DNA from: Colius striatus
Lineage: Eukaryota; Chordata; Aves; Coliiformes; Coliidae
DNA: 64,000 nt
Direction: 5' to 3'
Assembly: GCF_028858725.1 (NCBI RefSeq)
Contig: NC_084768.1
Location: 31,526,664-31,590,663 of the forward strand
This document shows positions 1-13,348 of this stretch, piece after piece. The notes beneath the pieces are model-generated. The model saw only the letters and a program-made list of their open reading frames with translations, was not told the DNA's origin and did no database searches. The translations under genes and the position numbers were made by a program. Numbering within the stretch: position 1 is the first letter of the stretch; the number at the start of each line of letters is the position of its first letter.

Positions 1-173
1 CACCAGTAATAAATGACCAAGATTACAAGTTCTGAAACAGCAAGGTGCACCACCAATGTGAATTACAACAATCACAACCATAGGGCGTTTTTGTATACCA
101 TTCAAATTAGTTAGATCTAGATACACACTTGCTTTCATTTTATTGTTTTAAAAATCTATGAAAAAAGCAATCA

Positions 174-250
174 GGGACATGGTTTAGTGGTGGATTGGAC
201 TCGATGACCTTAAAGGTCTTTTCCAAGCAAGCAATTCTGTGGTTCTATGA
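174..250 (+). repeat. CR1 3'-end fragment (older subfamily)
   Basis: This is a short tail of a CR1 non-LTR retrotransposon in plus orientation. The sequence shows a ggattggactcgatgacctt core followed by aaaggtcttttcc and a terminal ttctgtggttctatga, the usual 3' layout of avian CR1. It differs from the copy at 400-661 (cttttccaagc instead of cccttccaacc), so it is probably a different, older subfamily. It is noncoding and immobile. Confidence 0.75.
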
Positions 251-399
251 AAATATTAATGTCATGTTTGTACAAGACCTCTCTATTTTTCGGCCAACGT
301 AATTTCTATTGCTACCAGTCGTCCAGTGGATTAACAGTTAGTATATCCTCACTTTTCTTACCATTGCTGTCTGAGGGCCATGCACACCTGTTGTAAATA

Positions 400-661
400 A
401 TAGCAACAGGACAAGGAGTGATGGGATGAAGCTGCAACACAAAAAGTTCCACTTAAACATAAGAAACAACTCTTTCCCTGTTCAGGTGAGGGAGCCCTGG
501 CACAGGCTGCCCAGAGAGGTTGTGGAGGCTCCTTCCTTGGAGGGCTTCAAGACCCACCTGGACATGTTCCTATGATCTAGGTGAACCTGCTTCTGCAGGG
601 AGGTTGGACTAGATGATCTCTAAAGGTCCCTTCCAACCCCTACCATTCTGTGATTCTATGA
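400..661 (+). mobile_element. CR1 LINE, 5'-truncated, 3' end
   Basis: This is the last part of CR1 ORF2 plus the 3' untranslated end, in plus orientation. From about 400 it matches the copy at 44,409-45,016 almost base for base (acaggacaaggrgtgatggg, then ctttccctgttcaggtgagg, then gttgtggaggctccttcc). It ends in attctgtgattctatga at 661. A few bases are missing near 571, where the other copies read gtgacctgatctag, so the original end of the reverse-transcriptase frame is altered. Truncation and the absence of a poly-A tail are normal for CR1. Confidence 0.9.
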
Positions 662-3600
662 AATAATCACCAGCCAGACACCTTGTATTTTATCTTTAAT
701 CATGTGTATTACCTTTTTTCTAAAATATTATTTGCCTAAACACTGAAGCATTTCAAGTTTCTTTCCTTTGGTGAGAAACCAAATTAAGTGGAGTCTTGGT
801 GGAGGAAAGAGATCTTTAAAAAACATCCGATTTGCTGCTGGATGTTGTTTCAGATTATGTTAAAAATACACCATGTTTTGCTGACATCTCCCTGCACAGT
901 TGCTGGTATGAAACCCAGCGAGAGTGACTATGGCAACAGCAATAGGATATTTATATATCTATGTATATCTGTATATGTGTGTGCTTACTTATATACACAC
1001 ATACACTCACAGACACATGTACACAACCCTGAACTGGTTAGGATGATCCTCAGGATTTTCTTAGCTCTCATTTTAACATTAACAAGTAACCATTTCTAAA
1101 TAAAAGGGCTTAGGTGGCAGCAACAAGTTTTACATGATGAAAATCTTCCAAGAGAGAAGCCTAGAAACCTATCAACATTCAGTGTGTACACAGACACATG
1201 CTCACTCAGAATGCTTTAGCTATAACCGAAGAGACATCCAAATGTTGCAGGCACAGATTCAGTGACACCATCAAAGGAACAGGCACTTTATTGTCAGGAT
1301 TTTTGTCTTAATTTGTTTGTTTTGGTTTTTTTTAAAGAGGGCTTTTTACCCACAGTACTAGAGCCTCACTGGTGCACACTATTTTAAGAGATCCTGTCCC
1401 TCCTCTCCTTCACCAATAGTCCTGTTTCTCCTCCTCTTTGAATAAGAAACATGCAAAAGTTCCTCCAGTCTGCAAATTAAATAGCTACACACTGAGCTCA
1501 AATTGTTATTTCTGGTATTAATTTCTGTCTCCTGACAGATCTCGATAGGTGATGCAGGAAATTTGAGGTAACAAAGGCTTCTGTTTGCAGCAATAAAGGA
1601 CTCTCAGCTAGGGAGGGAAAAAAGGGATCAGAATAAAAGGCTAATATACGAAGCCTACATACACTACAGAATATCTGTGTTGAGTCCAGCAAGCAAAAAG
1701 TCTAGCAGATTCAAAGCAGTATTAAGAAGTGTTAATCCTTTTACCTCTGAGCTATTCATGAGCAATATGCAAAGCTGTTCTTATGGCGTCGCGTTTGCAA
1801 TGCTCCAGTTATGCTTGCATCAGCATTTCCATTGTGAACCCTGCTTTCAGAGATTTTTCACTTTGCCAAGTTTTAGTCTGGAACAATTTTACTACAAGCC
1901 TGTGAGATTTTAGTCCAGGATTAGGATTTAAGTCTGGTGAAGAAACGTTTGGACAAAATCTGCTTGGCTGTTTTATTTATTAGAGTGCAAAGTTAATCCT
2001 TCTGAGTTACTGGACTGGAAAATACTTTAAAATTCCCAGCTTAGAGGGGGGAAAAAAAATAACACACCACCAAAAAGACAAACCTCACACACACCACAAA
2101 ACCAAAGATTTACTCTCCCCAGGAATTCCTTGTCCACAGTCTCTACAATCACAGAAGGCACAGAGGTTATAGTTCACAAAGCTAAGGTACAACTGGAATT
2201 TGTCTTCCTTTGTCAAGCATTTTCTTTCTCTTACAAATGCAACATGGGGGCCACGAAGGGGAGGAGTGAAGAAGCATTTCACTGTGGGTTGCAGGTGAAA
2301 AGTGGACACTTAAACCACAAGCTGCATATTAACAAGTATAAGAAACCCACAGCACTTAAAACTCGAGAAATTGTGCCACACTCTTAGGCAATGTAAATCA
2401 CAGACACTAAGTATCACTACCTAACTTATTGGGTATAAGATGTTCATTCCAGCATTGGTGGGCACACGTTCTAACTGGCTACACTACAAAAATACAAAAT
2501 TAACAGAGTAAGCATTTTAAAAGATGAGCTCTCTATAACAGACAAAACGTTTGCCACGTCCATCGCATTTTCCTGAAACCATCTATGTTGCCCCTCAGTT
2601 CTCAAACCTGGGGATTCGCTGACCTGGTTTCAGGAGCTCTGAGTCACTCGGCTTTCAAGGCTCATGTTCAGTAACATGCATGTCAGTGCATGTGTTAGCT
2701 GCACATCTAACACCCAGCAGTAACACACTACCACCACAGTACACGCCACAATTCACAGTGCTGGTTCTTCATCAACACTTCTCCACATGCACCACAATCA
2801 CTGTTGTACAATCCAGCCAGCTGAAGCTTCGGTTTCTGCAAAAGTTGACATAATCCTAATTTCAAGTACCACACCAGAACCATTCTTCACCTTTTGACCA
2901 GACTTTCTATATCAAACACGTACCAAAAAACATTATCAACCAATACCTCATACCATTTGCTTCAACAGAGTGTGTGCGATTGGGTTTTTTAAAACACGAC
3001 AAGCAGAATAGATTTCCCTTCCATGATTTAAATAACCAGTTTTCATTTGTGTCTGCTTTTGTGCTTTCCAGCTATTTTCCTACAGAAATATTGTTTCTTT
3101 TTTATTGTGTGATACCAACAAGCATTCACATTCTTCTAAACCCACACTTCACATCTTAAAAATACGGCTATAGCACCCACATAAACTGCATTACTTGCTC
3201 GTGTGTGTACACGTATGTAACATGCACATGCACTTTCATAGTTTTGCATCTGACACCAGGTATAATTTCCATTCCTTGTTGACCAACTACTTTTTTTTCC
3301 CTTTTGACTTATTACAGTTGCATTTGGATGGAAACTGAGCTCAAAAGTAAGCAACAGTGACTCAAACCTTTTTGGTTTCATGTGAACATTGTGAGAGACT
3401 TAAGTTGTTTATCTGAACACATTTTCCTATTTTAAATCTATCAGGTTTAAACTAAAGATCTATCTACCATACATCAAAATAATCACACTATCTTTCAACA
3501 CATTTTTATTCATATACAGTGGAAAATGAACTTTCCATCTTGTACAAGAAAAATAAATCTTTCAGTGGTTTAACACTGTATGGACGAGGCCATGAAAGGA

Positions 3601-4996
3601 ATTCACTAAGTAAACCAGGGCAATACTGCTTTGTCTGCAGATGCAGAGTGAGCTACAGCTGATTTAACACTTCTATGAACTCTAAATGCAGGTGGTAAAC
3701 ACCATCCCAAGTTTAGCAATTTGACTTTTTGTTTAAACTGATGGAAGCAAAAATACAATGCTTGAAAAAATAGCACTAAACTTTCAGGTCTTAACACAAG
3801 GTATAACTTTCCATGCAGTTAAAGTTAGTGTGAGGTCCCTTTCATTTAAAACCTTTCCACCCCCCCTCAAATTTAATAAAAATATGCTAATTTTCTCTTA
3901 CTCTTGAAAGAGCAAAGTTCAGCTTCCAAGCTTCTCCAGGGCATAGCAGATCAGTGCCGTAGCAAGTTGTGCATCCTCACACAGGAGAGGCAGCATACCC
4001 TTCTCCTACCTGTCACAACTCTGTCACTTTTATATTTTCATGACTGGGTAGTGGTTTTTCTTAAAGAAAAATAAAGCCAACCTTCAAAAGAGGGTACACG
4101 AAGAGTAGCATAATACTCTCTGTATCCTTAGTGTGCAAGGTCAGCCAGAAAGCCCCTGGGTGCTGTATGTCTAGCCAAAGAAATCCAAAGTTTTTAATTT
4201 TCAGCTACAAAGGTCTGCACTTCAAGCTTCACACACATACACACACAAAAAAGTCTCAAATCACACAGCAAGAAAATGTTGAACCTGTATGTTCATTTTT
4301 ATGCAGAAGTGGAGATCACCATCTAAAGTACTTCTAGTCTTGAAATGGGTAGACACAAAGCCAGGGAGAAAAACTCCTACCACGAACATAGCTCCAAAGA
4401 AGCGTGACTGTAACTACCAAGCTCATGATGTGGTTTGAAGAATGGCTGAAGGACTAAAATAGTTAGCTATGCTACACGTCAACAAATATGTTCAGTACAT
4501 TGCCAAAGGGATTAGAATTTTGTCTGGCTATATTAAGTATCTTATTTAATATAAAAATGGGAATAAACCTTTCAATTACATTTTCTGAGAGAGTCTACAA
4601 AATGGAAAGCTACCATCAGACACTATGAGATTATATATTATGTCAGGAAAGAAAAGATATCAGTTTCAACTTGGAAAAACACAAGCAGAATAAAACAATA
4701 CAACACATGTATCCAACAAGATACAGTAACCCAGAAAGCATCAAAACCATCAGAGGTGATACTGGATGAGAACGGGAATGAAATATCATATAGCCCTTAA
4801 CTAACTATTGAACAACATCTGACCTACAACAGACAAAGGCTAAGCACTTCTACACAACTACAGAAGAATAAAAATTGTACAGTCAGAAATGTGGTGGCTC
4901 AGGGCACAGACAACATACCTAAAAGAGCTTCGGTTAGAGTACTTTATTAACAAACACACACACAAATCAAGCAACAACTGCCCATGTACCACAGTG
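662..4996. other. AT-rich intergenic or intronic sequence
   Basis: I see no recognisable gene here. Open frames are short (at most about 100 codons) and lack splice context or recognisable domains. There are short impure CA/TA-rich patches near 950-1,030 and 4,229-4,245. If the minus-strand model from the CpG island is right, this would be intron or downstream sequence. Confidence 0.5.
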
Positions 4997-6012
4997 TCAT
5001 AGAATCACAGAATGGTAGGGTTGGAAGGGACCTTTAGAGATCATCTAGTCCAACCCCCCTGCAGAAGCAGGTCCCATCTAGATCAGGTCACACAGGAACA
5101 TGTCCAGGCGTGTTTCAAAGATCTCTAGAGAAGGAGCTTCCACATCCTTCCAGGGCAGCCTGTGCCAGGGCTCCCTCACCCTTACAGTAAGATAGTTTCT
5201 TCCCATGTTTAAATGGAATCTTGCATTCCAGCTTCTTTCCATTACCCCTTGTCCTATCACTAGATGCAATAGAAAAAAAAAGGGGGGATGCTCCAACCTC
5301 CTGACACCCACCCTTTAGATATTTGTAAATGTCAATAAGATCTCCCCTCACTCTCCTCTTCTCCAGACTAAACAGCCCCAGTTCCCGCAGCCTTTCCTCA
5401 TATGAAAGATGTTCCAGTCCCCTGATCATCTTGGTGGCCCTTTGCTGGACTCTCTCCAGCAGTTCCCTGTCCCTCTTGAGCTGAGGAGCCCAGAACTGGA
5501 CACAGGACTCCAGATGAGGCCTCACTCATGCTCACTTTTCTCTCAACCAGGACTCCCAGGTCTCTCTGCAGAGCTGCTCTCCAGCAGGTCATTCCCCAGC
5601 CTGTCCTGGTGCAGGGGGTTGTTCCTCCCCAGCTGCAGGACTCTGCACTTGTCCTTGTTGAACCTCAGGAGGTTCCTCTGTGCCCAACTCTGCAGCCGGT
5701 CGAGATCCCGCTGAATGGCAGCTCAGCCTCTGGGGAATCAGCCAGTGCTCCCAGTTTGGTGCCATCAGGGAACTTGCAGAGGGTCACTCTGTCCCCTCAT
5801 CCAGGTGGTTGATGAAGATGTTGAACAAGACTGGCCCCAGAACCCATCCCTGTGGAACTCCACTGGCCACAGGCCTCCAACTCGACTCTGTGCCACTGAT
5901 CACCACCCTCTGGGCTCTGTCACTCAGCAGCTCTCCATCCACCTCACTGTCCACTCATCCCAGCCACACTGCCTGAGCTTTCTGATGAGAATGTTATGGG
6001 AGACAGTGTGGT
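4997..6012 (-). mobile_element. CR1 LINE, about 1 kb, reverse transcriptase C-terminal half
   Basis: This is a minus-strand CR1 copy. Read on the minus strand it begins inside the reverse-transcriptase domain (DTVSHNIL, near 6,010-5,985), continues through [17 protein letters not shown] (near 5,860-5,810), and reaches the conserved C-terminal block ([14 protein letters not shown], then [18 protein letters not shown]). It ends at 4,997 with the rc of attctgtgattctatga. The frame is broken by stops. The position of the catalytic FADD motif reads F-P-D-G, so the second aspartate is lost. Compared with the copy at 38,839-39,845, about 100 bases are missing near 5,525-5,530, just upstream of RPHLESC. 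The element is 5'-truncated and dead. Confidence 0.92.
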
Positions 6013-8461
6013 GAAATTTATAGAGATTATAGATTTGGGAATTATAAAACAATTTATTTAAATTATATTAAAATTATATTTAATTATTATGTAAAAATGT
6101 GAATTATCTTTAAATTATATTGTCTCAATTATAGAGTGAAAAAAGACCATGGCATTTAATAGAGCCATAAGAGATCTCCCAAGAAGGGAAACCGTCCTGA
6201 ATTGGCTTCCTACCAACAAGTTATGGTGATGCAAGAAAATAAAAGTTCTGGTGCTAGATAATTGTACGGATTTGAATTTGGAAATAGCATTCCAGGTGTT
6301 CATCGGAGTCCTGGAGCTTAATTTCAGGAACAAAAGCCATATTGCATTAAAAACAGGATAAGATCAAGTGGAAGAAAGGATTAAGAATGTGGAACAACCT
6401 CGTGAGACCTACAAATTAACCCAGAAGTGTAGTAAGTCCCAGCCTTCTCAAAGACAAGGATGCAAGAACCAAGATGTGATCAATGTAGGCTCCAGGAAGA
6501 CTACACTAAGATTTGTGGCTCAATAAGCCTCTGTACTGGAGAAGAGGAGGACACCCTAACAAGAATTACACAGCCAGTTACAGCCTGCAGGGAAAGATAA
6601 GCACAGCATAAAAGCCAAACAAGCTAATGCTTTGTGGCCATTACAAGGATAGGCTGGACCATTAATAAATGATGAAGGAGGAAGAATTAAGAACTGAAGT
6701 AGCTTGCTACACTGACCACCTTTTAAAATATAAAAGGGAAAATAAAGGAAAGGTTGAACAATTAGAATGTAATTATGAACTTATAAAACATTTTCTGTAT
6801 AAACATACCCACACACAGATACTTAGCTGACACAAGTATGAAGAGCATCACAAAGCAACTCAGTATTTCAGACACCTACAGCAAGAAAGATATGCACTTA
6901 AACATAGAGAAATCAAAATTATGATGGACAGCTATTCTCAGCAAGCACCCCCGGCAATAGCCACTACTGCAGTTCCACGCTTTTATCTGTATTACCTCAG
7001 TAAAGTACCAATTGATAGCCATTACAAATGGGCATTAATAATTACAAGTAAAAGCCTTAGGAAATGTAGACATACATATCAGAACCACTCCATAATATCA
7101 TTTATTCCAAGGAGTTGAGCCAGTGAAGACAAATTAGCAAACAAGCTTAGCAGATACATCCACTAATTCCTTTACAGCACGGAATATCTATAGATGAAAG
7201 ACATATTCAGGCCTCGACTTCACAGATGAAAACACACGTGGAAACTGTTCTCATATAAGCAAGCAAATTTGACTTCTCCTAAAAGAGTAGTTTTAATAAG
7301 AGAGGAGAAATCAGCCCCTTAAGACTCCAGGAAGATTTTTATCTTCTTCCAACCAAAATGAGAGATGGTGCTTATAAAGTATGCACAAAATCTGATGTGG
7401 CCCATTACTCTTTTAGAGAACTGTAGTTTGTCAATAGCAAGCACACGATAGATGAAACACACTTCAATGACAGCAAACCATTTGACTGTATCAAATGACA
7501 CAGTTCCAAAATTAGTTAAGAAACCGGTTTTTCATATACCAAATCTTTCAAAGTATCTCTCAAGGATGCAAGAGTATTTCTTATATATTCTCTTACTTTA
7601 AAAAATCTTAGTTAATGATGCAGAACAGAAGTAAAATGCATGTTCCTGAAATCTGTGGATGATGCTAAATTTAGGAGTTGCAAGCCCCAGCGAGGACAGA
7701 GAAAGTTGAGAAGCAGGCAATTAAAAATAAGATTCTCCTTCAGAAAGTTCAGCAAAGATATCCAACAGGAAAATAATCTGAAAGAAATATTCAGTGGGAG
7801 TGACAAGCTGAGGAGCCAAGTAATTCTTACAAGGTTTGCAGTGTGATCTGGTAGCAAGAAAGATTAATGAAACCTTGGCTGCACATGCAAGGAAAAAAAT
7901 GCCACATCAAGCAAGAGAGAGGCAACAGCTAAATGTGCCTACTTTGGGTGGCAAGCAATATAGAAAAAATAATCCCAGAAGTCTGCAGTATTAAAATGGG
8001 TGCAAATGCCACTGGGATAAGACAGGTCTTATGAAGACTAGGACGTGGTAGTAGGTGAACATATTTAAAAAGGAAGGAAAGTGGGGATAAGCATCTGAAA
8101 GCTTTTTTTGTAACAGCCTCTCCCCGATATCACAACCAGCCTCATGAGAAAAACTTAAATGACCATTAGAGCTCACTCTCACAAATGAGATGAGCTGTAG
8201 AAAGCTGAAGATGTGCTGAAGGGTCTCCCACAGAAAATACCGCACGGGCTTGTCCTGCAAACACCTCTGAGCGGACACTGCGAGGCAGGAGCATATAAAT
8301 AGTGCAAAGCAACTCTACACCGGGGCCAAACAATGAGTCCGGGCAGCTCTCAAGTTGGATGAAGGTCATGAATTTCTCAGTAAATGATGAGGCATTTCTT
8401 TTCTTCCAAGCACAATTTTCACAACAGATGTATCTGGGAAGAGGAAGGCAAACCTAGACCA
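6013..8461. other. AT-rich sequence without recognisable gene
   Basis: Just beyond the CR1 copy lies a very AT-rich stretch (about 6,020-6,120, runs of attata and ttaaa). The rest is ordinary AT-rich intronic or intergenic DNA. I found no domain, RNA gene or convincing splice-bounded exon on either strand. Confidence 0.45.
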
Positions 8462-8500
8462 TGGACTAGATGATCTCTAAAGGTCCCTTCCAACCCCTAC
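8462..8500 (+). repeat. CR1 3'-end remnant lacking the terminal repeat
   Basis: The sequence gactagatgatctctaaagg followed by tcccttccaacccctac is identical in layout to the CR1 copies at 400-661 and 44,409-45,016. It stops exactly before the usual cattctgtgattctatga end and runs into unrelated sequence. It is therefore a trimmed 39-base relic in plus orientation. Confidence 0.8.
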
Positions 8501-11500
8501 GACACCCCTTCATTTACAGAACACACGAGCAGTAAACAAAGAAGAAATACTATACATACGGGGTTAAAATTTGTGATTTTTTTTTCCAGATTGTTTTTAA
8601 TTAGCTGTTGCATCTTAATGTAGCATGTATTTCTAGCTTTGTTTAACAAAAGCAAAGCAAAGAGATACAAGCTTAATGGTACTGCACCTCCCAGCAGGTG
8701 GCTGGCTTTGAAGTTCACTCATCACTGCTACAGAGGCTGAAAAACCAAGCAAGCACGAAACCTTCTCCTCCCTACAGCGTCAAGGATCTGTCCTTTCCGT
8801 GTAAAATCCACTTTTTTACCTGCACAGCTCAAACACCGATACATATGAATAAACATGAACACCAAAGAACTGCTCGAAACAGAATATCATTACCCTGGCA
8901 CTTAGTACCAAGCACATCACAGGACTTTTGTCTACCTAGGTGTAGGCTTCACAGGGCAAGAGCTCTGGTTTTCTTTTGTTGCCATAGCACACCAAATTCA
9001 GTCAAATTTTTTCCAAGCAAAAAAGGTAGACTGAAACTGAAAGCCAGGCTATCTGAGCTGCTGTGTCTGCTTTCTTTCCCCATTCCTTTCCGAGGTGCTT
9101 GACTAGCCAGCCCATCTCCCCAGGGTACAAATCATTTCATGAGCATGCATTATTTGGAGAACACTGCAAGTTTATTTAGATGCTGAGACTTTAGAACTCA
9201 TTACTACCAGAACTTCTAAATAACTTAGCCAAGTGATGTTCACTGAACATTCCTGCTGCGATATAACTGAGATTGTGCCATCATTTTGGCATAAGCAATG
9301 CCACAATCTCAAATACAAGATGGTTTTCAGGTTTCTTCTGCATGAGACAGAAGAGGAATGAACATAAGGGTGCCAACTTTGCCAGAAATAGTCCAGTTTC
9401 CACTGAGAATTAGACATTAGACCTAAATATTTTATTTGAACTGTGGATTACACCAGAGATTTTAAAGAAATATGTATTTTCTCCTACCAACTCAAGACAT
9501 TTCAAGACCAATTTGCTGTCCTGGGATCACAAAAATCAGGATTTTGTTTTAAATATATTCTTTCATCCATTTTTTAATAACCTGTACAACTCCATTTCAT
9601 CATTTGTGGACAAAAGACACTAATTATCTGACATGGGTTTTCAAGATGGACAGAACAATGTATCAACCACACAAATTTCCTGTTTCTCCTGTCCTTTCTG
9701 TCCAATTATTGCCTGTTCCAACAGTTCTTGTCAGAGGGACTGCAACCTCAGTTCTGCCCAGCACATTGAGTTTTCACCATCACATTTCCCAAGGTTAAAC
9801 CTCAAGGTTTAAAAACAGTTTTGTCCTCTGAGGTGACCTTCATCAATCGCCCCAGTTCTGAGAAATGAATGAAGTGTTCCCAAAACAAAGATTTCAGTAG
9901 TAAGTTGTGTCTAAAAAGAACCTATGTGACCTGTTTTAGAGACAACGACTGCTAAAAATACTGCTGGCTGGGCAAGACTTTTGGGATTACAGTAATTGGA
10001 TAATTCCTACTGGATTAAAATATACAATATTGTTGCTTACCACTTAACATATTTTTGGTCAATGGTATGAAATTATCAACTGTACACAGACCTTTTAATA
10101 CAGTTGTTAACACAGAATATAGGATTGATTTTTAAGAGACCTGACCTAATGTCCACAGAAGACAACAGGAATCTCTGCACCAACTTGGAAATCACACCAG
10201 ATACCAAGATTAATCTAAATTTTAAACTCCATTACTGTTACAGCCATAAAAAGCCTATCAAGCAGTCAACACAATCTGCCAGTTTCCCACAGGAAGGCTA
10301 TATCCTCTAACTAATTTTTACTTGCATGCTAGTCTATAAAGCACAATTTGCTGATCTCACAGAGGTTCACAAGATGTCCAACCTCAGAGGATGCTGCGAG
10401 TAAGGCAGGATGAGCCTCACTGCAGGGCTTGAGGGAAGATCCAAGAAGCTCCAACAGAGAAAGCAATGCCTAGTTCAGTTTCAGCTTCGTGCTAGCCTTT
10501 TAACAGTTAGGGATTGCTCAGAAACAATTCTAGGGAGTTCTATTACTTCTATGTTTTTGCAAATCCCAATTCCTGTAAAAGTATCTCCAATACTCACACA
10601 AACATCAAACTCTCTTCTGAGCCTTAAAAACTGATCTCCTGGACAAACCCCTGCTATGATGTTCCTGCATAGACCATAAGGAGGACTTTAATTTCACTCA
10701 TCTTGGACTGATTTTGAATTGTTTCAGGTTTCCTTTCTGTCTCTCAACACAAGCACAGTTTCCTGACCTAGATTCCCTAAATAATTTATTACATTCCAGT
10801 CTTCTTATGCCCCTTCTGATTTGCCATTTTTGATGCAAAACGGTTCAGATTCTCTTCATGTGAAATCTTCCCAGCCACAGAAGATCACTGTCCACCCTCC
10901 CTGGCATCTCTTTTAATTCCTTATGTAAAGCTCCTATACAAAATTCAAATAACATTTTTTTATTTACTTATAGAATATTACTGGAGTTTAAGATATGACT
11001 AACTACTTCAATTGAGGTATTTTGGCCAATTTGGAGGTATAACAAATGATATTTTTTTATTACTTTAAAAATTCGTTTCATTGATAGAATTATCCTGAGT
11101 AAGCCTGCACTGATAAGATAAAAAAAAAGGTACCCAGGGAGCAGCTTCAGAATCTGATTAAACTGCTCCACGTGGCTTAAGACATTGCTTATATTGTTGC
11201 TTACAACATGTATTTGCAAGCATTTCAAGTACTATAAATATTTTGCATCACGCTGCTAATGAGTCAAATGCTGTTTTCCAGGCTAAAATAAATAAATATA
11301 CAATCGGGCAATGTTTCACTTCCCACAGCAGTCTTTGCAACATATTATTAGCAGCTACAAATAGTCTTTTGAATGAGCAATACAGGTGGAAAGGAGCAGC
11401 CGTGAAACTCCGTGCAAGCACTGCAGCACAACTCCACAGAGCAGGGGAAGGGGCATACCTGATGGAGAACTGGTGAGCAAGAATGCAACTACCAACCCAA

Positions 11501-13157
11501 GCTAACAGATGTGTAGCCCACCACTACATTCACAAGATGAGCAGCCACTAAGGGGGAGAGACCTCCTTAGATTTAACAGTGCTGATTCTGAACTCATGCA
11601 CAAAGGAATAGCATGAGAGGTTGGGACTAGTGTACACTTTCCAACCCTGTTCCCCCCAACAAGCCCAAGAGGACAAATGAACTACGTATATACACCACAT
11701 CTTCAAGGACTTCACTCACAAGCAAGTAACCTCTGTTCCCATCTTTAAGCAGAAGCCAAAATGCTCATGCATGCACTGTGTGACATGTAAATGCAACTCC
11801 ATGGGCCCCAGAAGTCACATATTTCAGGGGAATAAAGATTCAGCATAGCCCTGATGAGTGCAGTCTCATGTCAAGGTGCTCTGACAACACTTCCATGCCC
11901 AGGAAGGGGCAAGCAGAGCTCTCACTGGGTGCTCTTCAGCATCATGACAAACATCTCAGCACAAAGCCCAGGTGGAGAATGTCCTCCCAACCACATAGTT
12001 TGAGTAGTTGCTTCCTAACAAAGCCCCTAAGCACATGCTGCTGTCTACTGCAAGAGCTACCAGGTACAATTGCACTGAAGCTCTACACCACCAGGATAAC
12101 CAAGCTTAAGGTTCACCCTTAGGCTCTGGCTGCCCAGCCGAGCAAAGGCCTCCTGACATCTTCAGTAAACCAGGTAGCTTCTGCTCTGAAGCATAAGGTG
12201 CACAAACGAAAACAGGTTCATCAGTCTGTTCCACGAAACTCAGTCCTAGCCTTGAGGAGAGGCAGGCTTCAGACAAATCATAACCTGAACACTGACCACC
12301 CTCCAGGTGCAGACCTCTCCCAGGCTCCCAGATAAGGAGTGTGCTGCTTGAGGCCACAATCTCCATGAGGTATCCCTGAGCACAACACTTCACAGACCTG
12401 ACACAGTGTGACCAAAGCCATGCCCTCACCAGTGTGAACAGAAGAAAACCTTTAACCATATCCAGTGGAAACTGAGGACAACAGAGTGAGCACAGACTCA
12501 CAGAGTCCTGGCAGGCTGTTAAACAATGCTGGGCAAACTGTCAGCCAGCTAAAGGAAATGCCAGTTTCTTCTATGCACCCCAGGAGAAAAGGGACTGAAG
12601 AACGTTAAATACATTTGGAAAACATCCAAAACACCAACAAGGATCCTGAAAGAACAAAGATCTCATCAAAAATCTGTTCAAATATGCCCTCAATAAAACA
12701 CAGGTAAAGGTTCGGATTTAATTGTTATTGCTGGCACTCCACCAACAAGTAAAATAAAGGTGGCTATTGGGCAACGTGGAAGAAATGGCTGTATTGCAAA
12801 TCACTCTACACAAGCCAGTTCCCTAGATGAAGCAATGAGCCAGTGCAAATCCCAGATAAAAATCAGGTTGAGGACCCACGACCGATGCCCGAGCACACCA
12901 AGACTCTGAGCCATACCCACTGCAATCAGTAATCCCTGATAGAATTGTTGTGGGACAAGTTAAGGGAAGAATTTCTCCTCAAAATAAATAGCTGTCAAAG
13001 TCACTGTGTAAACTATTCAGTGAAGGGAATGGGTTAAAGCTTTAGAAAACTTTTGTGACTATGACCAAAATACTTTTTCTTTAGAAAACCTGCCTCGTGA
13101 TGTTTTTATTTTCCACCTCTCTAAACCTATTTCTGTTATGTAGCCTGGTTTACTTAC
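8501..13157. other. AT-rich sequence without recognisable gene
   Basis: I see nothing identifiable on either strand. A patch at about 11,860-12,500 is less AT-rich and carries overlapping frames on both strands, including 131 minus-strand codons. No flanking splice sites or known motifs support coding there. It could be an undetected old repeat. Confidence 0.45.
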
Positions 13158-13348
13158 CTTAATATCCACAACCCTGACACATACACTCCAAGAGCTAAAT
13201 AAAACACACTACTTTGCTACAGTCATCTTCTGCTACCAGTCCTGCTTATATGCATACTGGCGATTCCAAAATCCATCAGAGAAGTTATGTATGTTTCTCC
13301 CATAATAGAACATTTTTCCTCCATAAACCACACACTAGTGGAATTAAT
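13158..13348 (-). other. candidate noncoding or UTR exon (splice-bounded, minus strand)
   Basis: On the minus strand a near-perfect acceptor (long T tract ending in ttttag) precedes base 13,348. A near-perfect donor (TTAAG then GTAAGTAAA) follows base 13,158, enclosing 191 bases. All three frames contain stops, so it cannot be an internal coding exon. It could be a 5'-UTR exon, an lncRNA exon, a poison exon, or a chance pairing of two strong sites. A 26-codon frame starting at an ATG with A at -3 and rich in aromatic residues lies inside it. It is placed where a transcript from the CpG island running left would cross. Only splice signals support it. Confidence 0.35.

Noticed and set aside
5409-6014. 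Plus-strand frames of 94-101 codons over the 5 kb CR1
   Set aside because: They are antisense shadows of the CR1 reverse-transcriptase frame.
12106-12501. 131-codon minus-strand frame in a GC-richer patch
   Set aside because: No splice sites or motif; overlapping frames on the other strand point to composition rather than coding.
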